Source: AC-32 sp963719275
Lineage (GTDB): Bacteria; Actinomycetota; Thermoleophilia; Gaiellales; Gaiellaceae
Direction: 5' to 3'
NCBI GenBank assembly: GCA_963719275.1
Contig: CAVRBT010000007.1
Span: forward strand, 62,001 to 126,000
DNA: 64,000 nt
A model generated the notes under the pieces. The model saw only the letters and a program-made list of their open reading frames with translations. It was not told the origin of the DNA and made no database searches. Below are positions 27,068 to 36,282 of this stretch, one piece after another. How positions within the stretch are numbered: the stretch's first letter is position 1; every line of letters starts with the position of its first letter. A program made the position numbers and the translations under genes.

Positions 27068-29926
27068 TGCGGCCGGAGACGGTCGGCCCCGGAGCCGCCG
27101 AGAAACCGCTCGCTCTTCGAATCGATCCGTTGCTCGAGCGCGACGGCGAGCTGGCCGCGCTCGATGCGTTGCTCGGCGGAGAGCTGGACCGCGGCAGGCT
27201 GCTCGCAATCGAACGCCACCGGGGATCGGGAAGACCTCGCTGATACTCGAGGCGCGGTCGCGAGCACGGGAGGCAGGAATCCAGGTGCTCGCAGCACGTG
27301 GGTCCGAGCTGGAGAACCGGTTCTCGTTCGGGGTCGTTCGACAGCTGTTCGAACCGTTCCTCGCACAGCTGTCCGACCAGGTGCGCGGCGAGGTGCTGAC
27401 GGGAGCCGCGAAGCTCGCGAGCTCGCTGTTCGAGCCTGCGCAGCTCGAGGCCGAGACCGGCGCCGACACACCGCTGGCGATCCTCCATGGGCTCTACTGG
27501 CTGACGGCGAACGCCGCCGCAGACGCGCCGCTCCTACTCACCGTCGACGACCTGCACTGGTGCGACGGCCCGTCGTTCGCTGGATGGCGTACCTCTTGCC
27601 TCGGATGGAGGATGTCGACCTGTCGATCGTCGTCGGGCTGCGACCCGCCCAGCCGGGAGAGGCTCCGGCCCTCCTCGCGCAAATCGTGTCCGATCCACTT
27701 GCGACCGTCATCCAGCCGGCACCGCTGAGCGCGACAGCGACCGCCGAGCTCGTAAGGGAAAGCGTGTCCCCGGACGCGGGCGATACCTTCTGCGAGGTCT
27801 GCCACGAGCTCACGGGGGGCAACCCGCAACTGTTGCGGGAGCTGCGGCACTGGATCGTCGCCGAAGGCGTCGAGCCCAACGACCAGAACATTGATCGTCT
27901 CCAGGAGGTCGCGGCAATGGCCGGCTCGCACGCGCTCGCGGCACGTCTCGCCCGCCTCTCGCCCGAAGCAATCCAACTCGCAGCGGCGATCGCGATCCTG
28001 GGCGAAGAGGTCGACACGCGCCACGCCGCCGCGCTTGCCGAGCTCGAGGAGCGCTCGGCGGCCCAGGCGATGGCCGACCTGGCGCGGCTCGACGTGGTCC
28101 GCCCGCAGCTGCCGCTCGGCTTCGTCCACCCGCTCGTTCGTGCAGCCGTCGAGGAAACCCTGACCCCGCTCGAGCGTGAAGCCGGCCACGCTCTTGCCGC
28201 GAAGCTCCTCACCGAGTCGCATGCGGATTCGGAGCGGATCGCCGCCCACTTGCTGCGCGTCCCACCCGCCGCCGACCCGGAGGTCGTCGAAGCGCTGAGG
28301 GAGGCGGCGCGCAAGGCTGTTTCGCGCGGCGCGTCGGAAAGCGCCGTCGCCTACCTCCGGCGCGCGCTCATCGAGCCCCCGCCCAAGTCGGAGCGAACCC
28401 AGTTCCTGCTCGAGCTGGGCGCCGTGGAGACACTCGTCGACGGCAGCGCCTCGGCCGAGCATCTTGGCGAGGCGCACGGGCTCATCGACGACCCCCGGCG
28501 AAGGGCCGAGACTGCGGCCCTCCTCGGCTTTCAGTTGTTCTACCTTCACCGCCTCGACGAGTCAGACGCCGTGTTCAGCCAGGCGCTCGAGGAGCTCGCG
28601 GGAGCCGACCCGGAGCTCGAGCGCGTCCTCGAGGCGGGCCTCATCAGTAACGGCATCTTCCGCCCGCCCCTGCAGAAGAGCGTCGCGCGCCGGCTCGACG
28701 AGGTGCGACGCGGAGGCGGCGACGCGACCCTCGGGGAGAAGATGCTGCTGGGGCTGCTCGCCTTCTACGATGCGCGGTCGGGAGCGCCTGCGGCAATCAT
28801 GGTGCCGATCGCCCGCCGTGCGCTCGGCGGGGAGACGTTGCTCAGGGCAGACGCCGGCGGTGGCCCGATGATCCGCGCCGGGATGGTGCTGGCGATGGCG
28901 GACGAAGATGATGCGCTGGGGCTCTACGACGCCGTCCTCACGGAGGCGCACCTCAGGGGCTCGGCCACCGCGTTCGCCTCGGCGAAATTCTTCCGTGCGC
29001 AGGCCCTGCTGTTTCGAGGGGACCTGGCCGAGGCCGAAGCCGAGGCGGCGGAGGCGTTCGCGGCGTGCCGCGAGTGGGGTTTTCACCTGCTCGACGCGTT
29101 CATCTACATCCAGACGGACGCGCTCATGGAGCAGGGCAGGCTGGACGAGGCGGCGAGCGTCTTCACCGAGACGGGCGAGCCGGCGCCCGACGATGCGCCC
29201 ACGTACACCTTCCTGAGTAGTCGCGCACGCCTGCGCATGCTGCGCGGCGACCTCCCCGGCGGTCTCGAGCAGCTGCTGGAGGCCGGCCGCCGCTTCGAGG
29301 CGGTCGGCGGGCGTAACCCGGCCTTCATGCCCTGGCGCTCGCAGGCGGCGCTCGCCCTGCTGCAGCTCGACCGGCCCGAGGAGGCAGCAGCACTCGCTCA
29401 GGAAGAGCTCGAGCTGGCCCGGGTCTGGGGGGCGCCGCGGGCGCTGGGGGCGGCGCTGCGGGCGGCCGGACTGGTCGAGGGCGGCGCCGAGGGGATGCCG
29501 CTCCTGCAGGAGGCGGTCGAGCTGCTGGCCGACTCGCCGGCCAAGCTCGAGCAGGCCAAGGCGCGCACCGAGCTGGGGGCGGCCCTGCGCCGGGCCAATC
29601 AGCGCACGAAGGCGCGCGAGCAGCTGCGCCGGGCGGTCGAGCTGGCCACCATCTGTGGGGCAACCCCGCTTGCCGCCCGGGCCGAGAGCGAGCTGCTGGC
29701 GACCGGGGCACGGCCGCGCCGGATCGCGCTCAGCGGGGTCGAGTCGCTTACCCCGAGCGAGCGGCGGGTGGCCGAGCTGGCGGCCGAGGGGCCGACCAAC
29801 CGCGAGATCGCCCAGACCCTGTTCGTCACCCCGAAGACGGTCGAGGTACACCTCTCGAGCGTCTACCGCAAGCTCGGGATCAGCTCACGCTCGCAGCTGG
29901 CGGGGGCGCTGGCCGGGAAGATCTAG
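27067..29926 (+). CDS. LAL-type LuxR regulator 2, two frameshifts in the ATPase domain
   Basis: It starts at ATG 27067 overlapping the previous TGA. The opening IDPLLERDGELAALDALLGG leads to Walker A (PPGIGKTSLILEA) after a frame change near 27225. Walker B (LLLTVDDLHWCDG) is followed by a second frame change near 27575 (RWMAYLLPRMEDVDLSIVVG). From there about 780 residues are uninterrupted: helical repeats, then the HTH, ending at TAG 29924-29926. It is a tandem paralog of the previous gene, with an identical C-terminal fifth. The two stop codons of this gene and the opposing cyclase gene overlap. Confidence 0.82.
29222..29917 (+). repeat. Direct repeat copy B (696 bases), 3' end of LAL regulator 2
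   Basis: It is identical to 26353-27049 apart from the missing C; here the frame is intact (LARVWGAPRALGAALRAAG). The repeat ends abruptly at GGCCGGG, after which the two genes end differently (PARAD against KI). Confidence 0.9.
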
Positions 29927-32910
29927 CCGACGATCTCGAGCGCGTCGATCTCTGCAGCCTCGTCGTCGCGGCCGCGTGTCCGGAGGAACTCGGCAAGCCG
30001 GCCGACCGCAAGCGCCTGGACGAAGCCGGGCGCAACGTCGACCGCGCGATCGACCGCCTCCCGGAGCAGACGTTCGGCCTCCTCGTCCCGTCCCTGGGCG
30101 GCTCGCACGACTCCGAGCGCCATGCGCGTCGTGGCAAGGGACATGACGTCCTGCGGTCCGACCGTCTCGATTGCCTCGAGAGCGTATCGCTCGCCCTCGT
30201 CGACCCTGCCCTGCCTCACGAGGGCCTCGGCGAGGATCCGCTGGCTTTCGCACAGGTAGCCCCGGTCGCCCAGGGGCTTCAGCATCCCGATCGCCCCGCG
30301 GGTGAGCCGCTCGCCCCGCTCGGGGTCCCCCATCGTCATGACGAGCTCGCCCAGGAAATTGAGGTTGCGCGCGTGGTCGAGCGCTGCGCCGGCCTCGGCA
30401 AACAGCGCGATCGCCCGCTCGTAGAGCTCGACCGCGTCCTCGGCGTCTCCCCGCAGCTCGGCGACGTGCCCAAGGGCGTGCAGGGCCTGGCCTCGCGGGA
30501 CGATTGCCCCGCTCTTCTCGGCGAGCCGGTACGCCTTGTTCGCCAGCTCCTCGGCCCGGTCGAGATCGTGCTCCGCGAGGTAGCTCGAGGCGAGGCCGTT
30601 CGCCGCCCACGCGACCAGGTCGTTCCGCCCCGTGGTCTCGGCGGCGTCGAGCGCCTGATGGGCAAACCGTCGGGACCCTTTGCGGTCGCCCACCCACTTC
30701 GCCAGCGTCGACAGCTGCCTGAGCCCGTCCAGGCGTCCGATCACGTCGTCCGGCTCGAGCAGGGCAAGGCCTTCCTCGACCAGTTCGCGCGACCGCGTCG
30801 CGTCCGAGTCGCGGAACGCGATCACCTGGCCGAGAGCGAGGAGCGCGCGCCCTTCGATGGCCTTGTTGTCGGCGGCGCGCGCGTCGTCGCGGACGCATTC
30901 CATCTCCACCACCACAGCGGGGATGTCGTCGAGCCGCCAGGCCGCCCGAGCAGCCTGGTAGCGCCTCTCCAGCGTCGGCTCGAGCTCCACCGCGCGCAGG
31001 AGCAGATGGCGGCCTGCACGGTTGGCCTCCCGCGCGAGGGCGCGAGCCCCCGCCGCCTCGAGGGCCGCAGCGGTCTCCTGCGCGAGCTCGGGCGGCGTAG
31101 CGCCTTCCAACTCCGTCAGGAGCGTCGCCGCCCGGTCGAGATGGTGGGCACGGATCTCGACCAGGTCCTCCACCCCGCGCTCACGGAGCCAGGCGGCGAA
31201 GGCGGCGTGAAGCTCGGCGCGCAAGGACTTCGTCAAGCCCGCGTACGCAATCTCGCGCGTGAGGATGTGCTTGAAGCGGAACGCCTCCTCGCCGCTGATC
31301 GAGGAGCGCGGCTCCCGCAGGATGAAGTCCTGCAGGAGAAGCGTCTCGAACACGCCATCGAGGTCGTCGACGTCGCTCGAGACGTCCGCGACGGCACCCC
31401 GCCAGAAGATGCGGCCGATCACCGCCGCGTGCCGGAGGACGTTCCTGGCCTCACGCGGGAGCCCGTCGACCCTGGCCGCGATCAGCGCCTGGACGCTGTC
31501 GGGGATCGAGACCCGATCATCCCCCCGGCCCTCGGTGAGCATCCGGACGGTCTCCTCGACGTAGAGCGGGTTGCCCTCGGTCTTGTCGAGAACCTCGCGG
31601 CGGAGGTCTGGCGGAAGTGCGGCGTCGACCAGCAGCGCGGCGACGAGCTGGTCGGCCTCCTCGTCCCTGAGCGCCCCGAGCTCGATCGTCGCTCCGCGGA
31701 CCCGACCGCCGCCCCAGCCCTGATACTCCTCGAGCAGCTCCGGACGGGCGAGGCAGAGGATCAGGACTCTCGCGTCCCGCACGCGGCTCGCGAGATGCTC
31801 GATCAGTTCCAGCAGCGGCTCCTCGGCCCAGTGGACATCCTCGAAGCCGAGCACAAGCGGCCGGCAGGCGGCGAGGCCCTCGGCCCACTCCCGTGCAGCC
31901 CATGCGATCTCCTGGCCTCCGTAGTCGATCTCGCGCCCCTCGACGAGGCCGCACGCGAGCGCGAGCAGGTCGGCAACCGCTTCCTCCCGGCAGATGGCGC
32001 GAAGCTTGTCGCGGGCGCGGTCCGACGGGTCGTCGTCGACGATCCCGGCCGACGCCTTGACCATCTCCGCGAGCGGCCAGTAGGTGACGCCCTCGCCGTA
32101 CGGGAGAGAGCGACCCACGAAGACCGTCGCGTCCTCGAGGGTAGAGGCGAAGTCCCGCGCGAGGCGGCTCTTCCCCACCCCCGGCTCACCGTAGATCGTC
32201 ACGAGATGCGCTCGGCGGTCGCGCACGGTCCGCTCGAACGTGTTGCGGAGGAGCGCCAACTCGACCTCGCGCCCTACCAGCGGCGTGACCCGCGAGACGA
32301 CGATCCGGCGGCCGAGGTCCAACACCGACATCGCGCGCCAGACTGGGACGGGCTGGGAGAAGCCCTTGAGGCGACGGAGCCCGCTCGGTTCGAGCTCGGC
32401 AGCGCTGGCGGCGAGCCGATGTGCACCAGGCCCCACCAGGATCTCGTTCGTCTCGGCGAGCTGTTGCAGTCGGGCCGCGGCATTCACCGCCTGACCGGTA
32501 GCGAACGTCGTGTCGGTCTCGTCGGACACGATCTCGCCGGCCTCGACCCCGATGCGGCACTCGAGGCCAAGCTCGGCGACGCCTTCGCGGATCTCCATCG
32601 CCGCGCGCAGGGCCCGCTCCGCGTCGTCCTCGTGCGCGCGGGGCACTCCGAAGGCAGCCATCACGGCGTCGCCGGCGAACCGCTCGACGGTGCCGCCGTG
32701 CGCGTCGATGATCCCCGAGACCAGCTCGAAGAACTGGGTCACACGGCGCCGCGCGACCTCCGGGTCGGATGCAGCGACAAGCGCCGTCGACCCGACCAGG
32801 TCGACGAACAGCACCGTTGCCAGCTTGCGCTCGACGTCACCAGTATGCGAGACCTCGAGGCCCAGGCGCTCCGGCAGGCTCGGCACCGACTGTTCGGAGA
32901 CGTCTTCCAT
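29923..32910 (-). CDS. Class III nucleotidyl cyclase, AAA ATPase and TPR regulator (995 residues)
   Basis: Residues ~28-190 are a cyclase homology domain (TVLFVDLVGSTALV, ERFAGDAVMAAFG), keeping both metal-binding aspartates. Residues ~205-480 are an AAA_16-type ATPase (PLVGREVELALLRN, IYGEPGVGKSRLARD, PLVLGFEDVHWAEEP). The rest is helical repeats with TPR spacing (RALLALGQVIAFRD, ARNLNFLGELVMTMG). The gene is uninterrupted. It probably forms an operon with the 67-residue gene eight bases upstream and converges on the LAL genes. The signal and product are unknown. Confidence 0.88.
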   Translation of the reverse strand: MEDVSEQSVPSLPERLGLEVSHTGDVERKLATVLFVDLVGSTALVAASDPEVARRRVTQFFELVSGIIDAHGGTVERFAGDAVMAAFGVPRAHEDDAERALRAAMEIREGVAELGLECRIGVEAGEIVSDETDTTFATGQAVNAAARLQQLAETNEILVGPGAHRLAASAAELEPSGLRRLKGFSQPVPVWRAMSVLDLGRRIVVSRVTPLVGREVELALLRNTFERTVRDRRAHLVTIYGEPGVGKSRLARDFASTLEDATVFVGRSLPYGEGVTYWPLAEMVKASAGIVDDDPSDRARDKLRAICREEAVADLLALACGLVEGREIDYGGQEIAWAAREWAEGLAACRPLVLGFEDVHWAEEPLLELIEHLASRVRDARVLILCLARPELLEEYQGWGGGRVRGATIELGALRDEEADQLVAALLVDAALPPDLRREVLDKTEGNPLYVEETVRMLTEGRGDDRVSIPDSVQALIAARVDGLPREARNVLRHAAVIGRIFWRGAVADVSSDVDDLDGVFETLLLQDFILREPRSSISGEEAFRFKHILTREIAYAGLTKSLRAELHAAFAAWLRERGVEDLVEIRAHHLDRAATLLTELEGATPPELAQETAAALEAAGARALAREANRAGRHLLLRAVELEPTLERRYQAARAAWRLDDIPAVVVEMECVRDDARAADNKAIEGRALLALGQVIAFRDSDATRSRELVEEGLALLEPDDVIGRLDGLRQLSTLAKWVGDRKGSRRFAHQALDAAETTGRNDLVAWAANGLASSYLAEHDLDRAEELANKAYRLAEKSGAIVPRGQALHALGHVAELRGDAEDAVELYERAIALFAEAGAALDHARNLNFLGELVMTMGDPERGERLTRGAIGMLKPLGDRGYLCESQRILAEALVRQGRVDEGERYALEAIETVGPQDVMSLATTRMALGVVRAAQGRDEEAERLLREAVDRAVDVAPGFVQALAVGRLAEFLRTRGRDDEAAEIDALEIVG

Positions 32911-32918
32911 GCGGTCTC

Positions 32919-33122
32919 CTACTTGGTCGACCTCTTCCGATTGCGGCTTGGGCGCTCAGCCGGCGGATCCCGCGAGGGCTCCCCGTCCAGCGCGCGGCTG
33001 GCGTTCAGGTAGCGCGCGATGTTGGCCTTCGTCGGCTCCTCAGAAAGGTCGAGCACCGCTTCCCGGAACGTCGCGTACGCCGCGCTCACTCCACGAACAC
33101 CCACGACTGCGTACTCACTCAT
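32919..33122 (-). CDS. Small protein upstream of the cyclase-ATPase gene, unknown function
   Basis: 67 residues from ATG 33122: MSEYAVVGVRGVSAAYATFR, then DLSEEPTKANIARYLNASRA and a basic, disordered tail (PSRNRKRSTK). The stop lies eight bases before the cyclase start codon, so the two are probably co-transcribed. The helical N-terminal part looks like a small adaptor; this is inference. There is no strong ribosome site. Confidence 0.5.
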   Translation of the reverse strand: MSEYAVVGVRGVSAAYATFREAVLDLSEEPTKANIARYLNASRALDGEPSRDPPAERPSRNRKRSTK

Positions 33123-33165
33123 GCCCGCCAGCGTCGCTCAGCCGATGGCAATTCGCCTCGGGGAA

Positions 33166-33193
33166 GACCCCCAACCTTTCCCCTAGCCTTTCG
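33166..33193. promoter_or_regulatory. Conserved 28-base intergenic motif, copy 2
   Basis: It matches 24051-24078 in 27 of 28 positions. It lies 43 bases upstream of the reverse-strand 67-residue gene and 200 bases before the TIR-like gene. The remaining intergenic bases (to 33392) show no gene. Confidence 0.45.
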
Positions 33194-33392
33194 CGAACGC
33201 CCGGGAACGCCCCATCCCGCCTGCGGCTACGGGCCGTTGAGCAGCCTCGTCGAAGGCGCGGTGATCTTCGGTCGAGTTCTTCTTCTGGCGGAGAGCCCCG
33301 GCGAGCCGATGCCGGCATCGATCCCAGGGTGGTTTACGTGATCAAGTCGAGTACGCTGGCCCTCGTCTCTTGACCGAAAAGGTGAATCGCGC

Positions 33393-34310
33393 ATGAACAA
33401 GCCGCGCATCTTCCTCGGGTCGTCGGGCAAGCAGGCCAAACTGCTCCAGGCAATCACGCGCGGGCTCAAGGACGTCGCCGACGTCGAGCCCTGGACGACC
33501 ACGTTCAACCCGGGGCGGTCGACCCTCGACCGGCTCGTCGAGCTCTCCCAGGAGGTCGATTTCGCCGCGTTCGTGTTCGCCCAGGACGACTGGACCACGA
33601 CGGATGCGTCCCGGTCCAGCCAAGCGTCGCCGCGCGACAACGTGGTGTTCGAGGCCGGGCTGTTCGGCGGCGCGCTCGGCATCCGCCGCACGTTCATCCT
33701 CCACGCGAACGGTTCGAAGCTGCCGAGCGACCTGCTCGGGCTGACCTCCATCCGCTACGACCCGACCACCAGCCCCGCGGAGCTTCGCGCAATCAACCAG
33801 AAGCTCCGCAAGGCGATCGAGACCGAGGGTCGCCGCGGCCCGGTCGAGGGGCTGTGGTGGCAGCTCTCGCTCACCATGCGGAGCGAGGAAGAACCGTCGG
33901 CGGTGAGCCTCCTGCGCATCTCGCGGGACCGCGACGATGACCTGAATGTGACCGGCCGGGCCTGGCAGGAGGACGGCACCCTTTCGGCCCGCTACTGGAG
34001 CGAGGCTGCGAAGGAGCGCAGGGATCCGGCCGGCATCTTCTACTTCTGGAAGGGCGAGCGCCCTCGACACCCGAATGCCCCGCAGCTCGAGGGCACCGGC
34101 GAGATCAGGGTGGAGACCGCCGACCGCGCCACCGGGTACTGGACGACACGTTCGGAGGGCGACGCCGGGCTTAATGCCCGAACCGCCGGCGTCTACCTTC
34201 GAGCCGACCCCTCAGACCTCAAGGTGCTGGACGGCGGGAGCGAGGAGGCGCGGGCCCAGCTCATCGCGCAGCGCCTCCGGGAGTGGAAGTCGGCCGCGAA
34301 CGCATTCTGA
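33393..34310 (+). CDS. TIR-like (CAP12/PycTIR-type, PF10137-like) protein with C-terminal beta-rich domain
   Basis: 305 residues. Residues 1-130 match the predicted nucleotide-binding TIR-like family: RIFLGSSGKQAKLLQAITRG, EVDFAAFVFAQDD, APRDNVVFEAGLFGG in pattern (here SPRDNVVFEAGLFGG) and RRTFILHANG. Glu87 in VVFEAGLF sits where TIR NADases of CBASS and Pycsar effectors keep the catalytic glutamate. Residues ~150-305 form a separate beta-rich domain with WWQLSLTM, GIFYFWKGERP and GYWTTRSEGD, resembling lipocalin-like effector barrels; that part is inference. It stands alone, with no CD-NTase next to it. A role in NAD+-depleting defence is likely but unproven. Confidence 0.75.
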   Translation: MNKPRIFLGSSGKQAKLLQAITRGLKDVADVEPWTTTFNPGRSTLDRLVELSQEVDFAAFVFAQDDWTTTDASRSSQASPRDNVVFEAGLFGGALGIRRTFILHANGSKLPSDLLGLTSIRYDPTTSPAELRAINQKLRKAIETEGRRGPVEGLWWQLSLTMRSEEEPSAVSLLRISRDRDDDLNVTGRAWQEDGTLSARYWSEAAKERRDPAGIFYFWKGERPRHPNAPQLEGTGEIRVETADRATGYWTTRSEGDAGLNARTAGVYLRADPSDLKVLDGGSEEARAQLIAQRLREWKSAANAF

Positions 34311-35820
34311 GCTCAACCGAGCCATGCGCAGTAGGCGGTCCGAACCAGGTGGTCAGCGCGTCAGCGAGCCCCAGCTGGGTTAGGTCTCCCACCCAGGCCA
34401 CATATCCGTCGGGCCGAATCAACACTGCGGTGGGAGCAGTGACCGCCCCGAGTGCCGGAAGCTCCCACGTACCGACGTATTTCGCGTCGATCAACTGAAC
34501 CCGATCTGCCCATGGAGTGATGTCGAGGCCGCCGGGCTCACCGAGGTTGAGTAGCACCGGCCGGGCATCGTGCAGCAGGGTGAAGACCCGCAGCGGGCCG
34601 TTGGCGGAGACCAGGTCGAGATCGGGCATGCGGCGCCCGAGCAGCGGGTGTCCCTCGCCGAGGTCGTAGTGAATGTCCAGGCCGGACATCATCGCGGCGA
34701 ACCGCTTGCGCGGCTCGTCCATGCCCAGCAACTCGGAGATGGTGTCGCGCAAGGCGTCGATACGCGCGTCGGGGCGCAAGAGCACGGTTTGCGCCATGGT
34801 GTTCTGCAACACCCGGGCCGCCACCGGGTGCCGCTCGGCATGGTAGGTATCGAGGAGGCTCTCCGCCGATGTCCGGTGGGCCACCTGGGCCAGCTTCCAT
34901 CCCAGATTCACCGCATCCTGCACACCGATATTGAGGCCCTGCCCGCCCACCGGGGGATGCACGTGTGCGGCGTCGCCCGCAAGCAGGACGCGTCTCTCGC
35001 GGTAGGACGCCGCCTGCCGAGTCATATCGGTGAACCTCGAGATCGAGGTGGGACTGTGGATCCCGTAATCCGTCCCGTAGACGGCGATTAGCGCTTGGCT
35101 GAGATCGCGCAGGGTGGGTTCGGTCGTGGGTCCGACGTGCTCTTCGGTCACCATCACCCGCACCGGGCCCCGGTCCATGTAGACCACCTCGCCGTCGCGG
35201 ATCTCGTACTCCAACCTGCCGAAGGAATGGATGCCGATGTCGTCGGTGTGGATCCCCCATTCCGGCTCCTCGGCCAGCTCGACCTCGGCGATCAGGGAGC
35301 TCGTCGTCGGATTCCACCCGGGGAACTCGATGCCGGCTGCTTTACGGATGAGGCTGCGTCCTCCGTCGCACCCGACGAGATAGCCCGCCCGCAGCGACTG
35401 GCGGTCGGACAGCTCGACGTCGACGCCGGTGTCGTCCTGCGCGAAACCCGTCACTTCCCGCCCGCGATAGATCCGCACCGCCAGCTCGCCGACCCAGCCG
35501 GCGAGTATGCGCTCGATGTGGTTCTGCCACAGCCCGAGCCCGTAGGGGTGGCGGGTGGGAAAGTCGCTGATGTCCAACGGGATCCGGGCGAACCCCGCGA
35601 CCTGAGCCACCTGCCCCTGGGAGAGGAACCGATCAGCGATTCCACGCTGATCGAGCACCTCGATGGTGCGTGAGTGCAGACCACCTGAGCGCGAGCCGGC
35701 GAGATCCTGGCTGGCGCGCCGCTCGACAATGGCAACGTCGACCCCCGCCAGCGCCAACTCGCCCGCCAACATCATCCCCGTCGGGCCGCCTCCGGCTACG
35801 ACCACCGCATGTTCGGCCAT
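34261..35820 (-). CDS. FAD-dependent aromatic monooxygenase (PheA/TfdB, PgaE-like)
   Basis: 519 residues with all three class A flavoprotein signatures: the dinucleotide site VVVAGGGPTGMMLAGEL, the DG motif VGCDGGRSLIR, and the GD motif LLAGDAAHVHPPVGGQGLNI. A C-terminal thioredoxin-like domain (RPVLLNLGEPGG, VLIRPDGYVAWVGD) is also typical. Such enzymes hydroxylate aromatic substrates with NAD(P)H and include rifampicin and polyketide hydroxylases. Its 3' end overlaps the convergent TIR gene by 50 bases, so the last 15 or so residues may be an extension past the original stop. The substrate is unknown. Confidence 0.88.
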   Translation of the reverse strand: MAEHAVVVAGGGPTGMMLAGELALAGVDVAIVERRASQDLAGSRSGGLHSRTIEVLDQRGIADRFLSQGQVAQVAGFARIPLDISDFPTRHPYGLGLWQNHIERILAGWVGELAVRIYRGREVTGFAQDDTGVDVELSDRQSLRAGYLVGCDGGRSLIRKAAGIEFPGWNPTTSSLIAEVELAEEPEWGIHTDDIGIHSFGRLEYEIRDGEVVYMDRGPVRVMVTEEHVGPTTEPTLRDLSQALIAVYGTDYGIHSPTSISRFTDMTRQAASYRERRVLLAGDAAHVHPPVGGQGLNIGVQDAVNLGWKLAQVAHRTSAESLLDTYHAERHPVAARVLQNTMAQTVLLRPDARIDALRDTISELLGMDEPRKRFAAMMSGLDIHYDLGEGHPLLGRRMPDLDLVSANGPLRVFTLLHDARPVLLNLGEPGGLDITPWADRVQLIDAKYVGTWELPALGAVTAPTAVLIRPDGYVAWVGDLTQLGLADALTTWFGPPTAHGSVELRMRSRPTSTPGGAAR

Positions 35821-35949
35821 ACGCCACTCCTATCCCCGTAGGTTCTGGCCGGGATTCTGCGGCACGACCCAGGTCTTGCCGCAAGCGGGAGCCTTCACAG
35901 CGTGTCCGCAGACGTGGTTGACTCGATACTGCATCCTTGTGTCCTGCCG

Positions 35950-36231
35950 ATGACGAAGTTGCTCTACAAGCCGTTCGCGATCATCGCCGGTGTGGTGGCC
36001 AGCCGGGTGGCGGGAGCGATCTTCAAGCGGCTATGGGCGTTTCTCTCCAAGGAAACGGAGATGCCACAGGCGATGGAGCAGTACCGGGGCTGGACGGAAG
36101 TCGTCGGGGCGGCGTTGCTCAAAGGCGCCGTTTTCGGTGGCGTGAAGGCCTTCGTGGATCGGGCTTTCGCAACCGGGTACTTTCGCCGGACCGGCGTTTG
36201 GCCGGGGAAGATCGGTAAGCCGCAGAGCTAG
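35950..36231 (+). CDS. DUF4235 membrane protein
   Basis: 93 residues from ATG 35950. The family pattern is clear: KLLYKPFAIIAGVVASRVAG, FKRLWAFLSKETEMPQA, WTEVVGAALLKGAVFGGVKA and DRAFATGYFRRTGVWPG. Two short hydrophobic helices (about 5-25 and 55-72) suggest membrane association. The family is small, actinobacterial and of unknown function. The 128 bases upstream hold a hairpin (arms 35858-35864 and 35877-35883) and the divergent start of the monooxygenase. Confidence 0.8.
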   Translation: MTKLLYKPFAIIAGVVASRVAGAIFKRLWAFLSKETEMPQAMEQYRGWTEVVGAALLKGAVFGGVKAFVDRAFATGYFRRTGVWPGKIGKPQS

Positions 36232-36282
36232 GACGCAGGGGGTTGCGTACGCGAGCCTGGGTCGGCCTGTGAGCTCGAAGCT

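Noticed and set aside
30373..33012. 879-codon forward frame opposite the 995-residue cyclase-ATPase gene
   Set aside because: It is an antisense shadow: high GC removes stops on the opposite strand, the composition is His/Arg/Gly/Asp-skewed with no domain, and the reverse-strand gene has clear motifs throughout.
29923..34310. A classical Pycsar operon (cyclase plus TIR effector)
   Set aside because: PycC is a short stand-alone cyclase in the same operon as its effector. Here the cyclase is part of a 995-residue ATPase/TPR protein on the opposite strand, and the TIR protein lacks an obvious cyclic-nucleotide-binding domain.
35858..35883. Hairpin containing GACCCAGGTCTTGCC, resembling the RAYT end
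   Set aside because: Only part of the repeat core is similar, the CCCCGGGG end and an opposing partner are missing, and it lies in a divergent promoter; similarity is probably chance.
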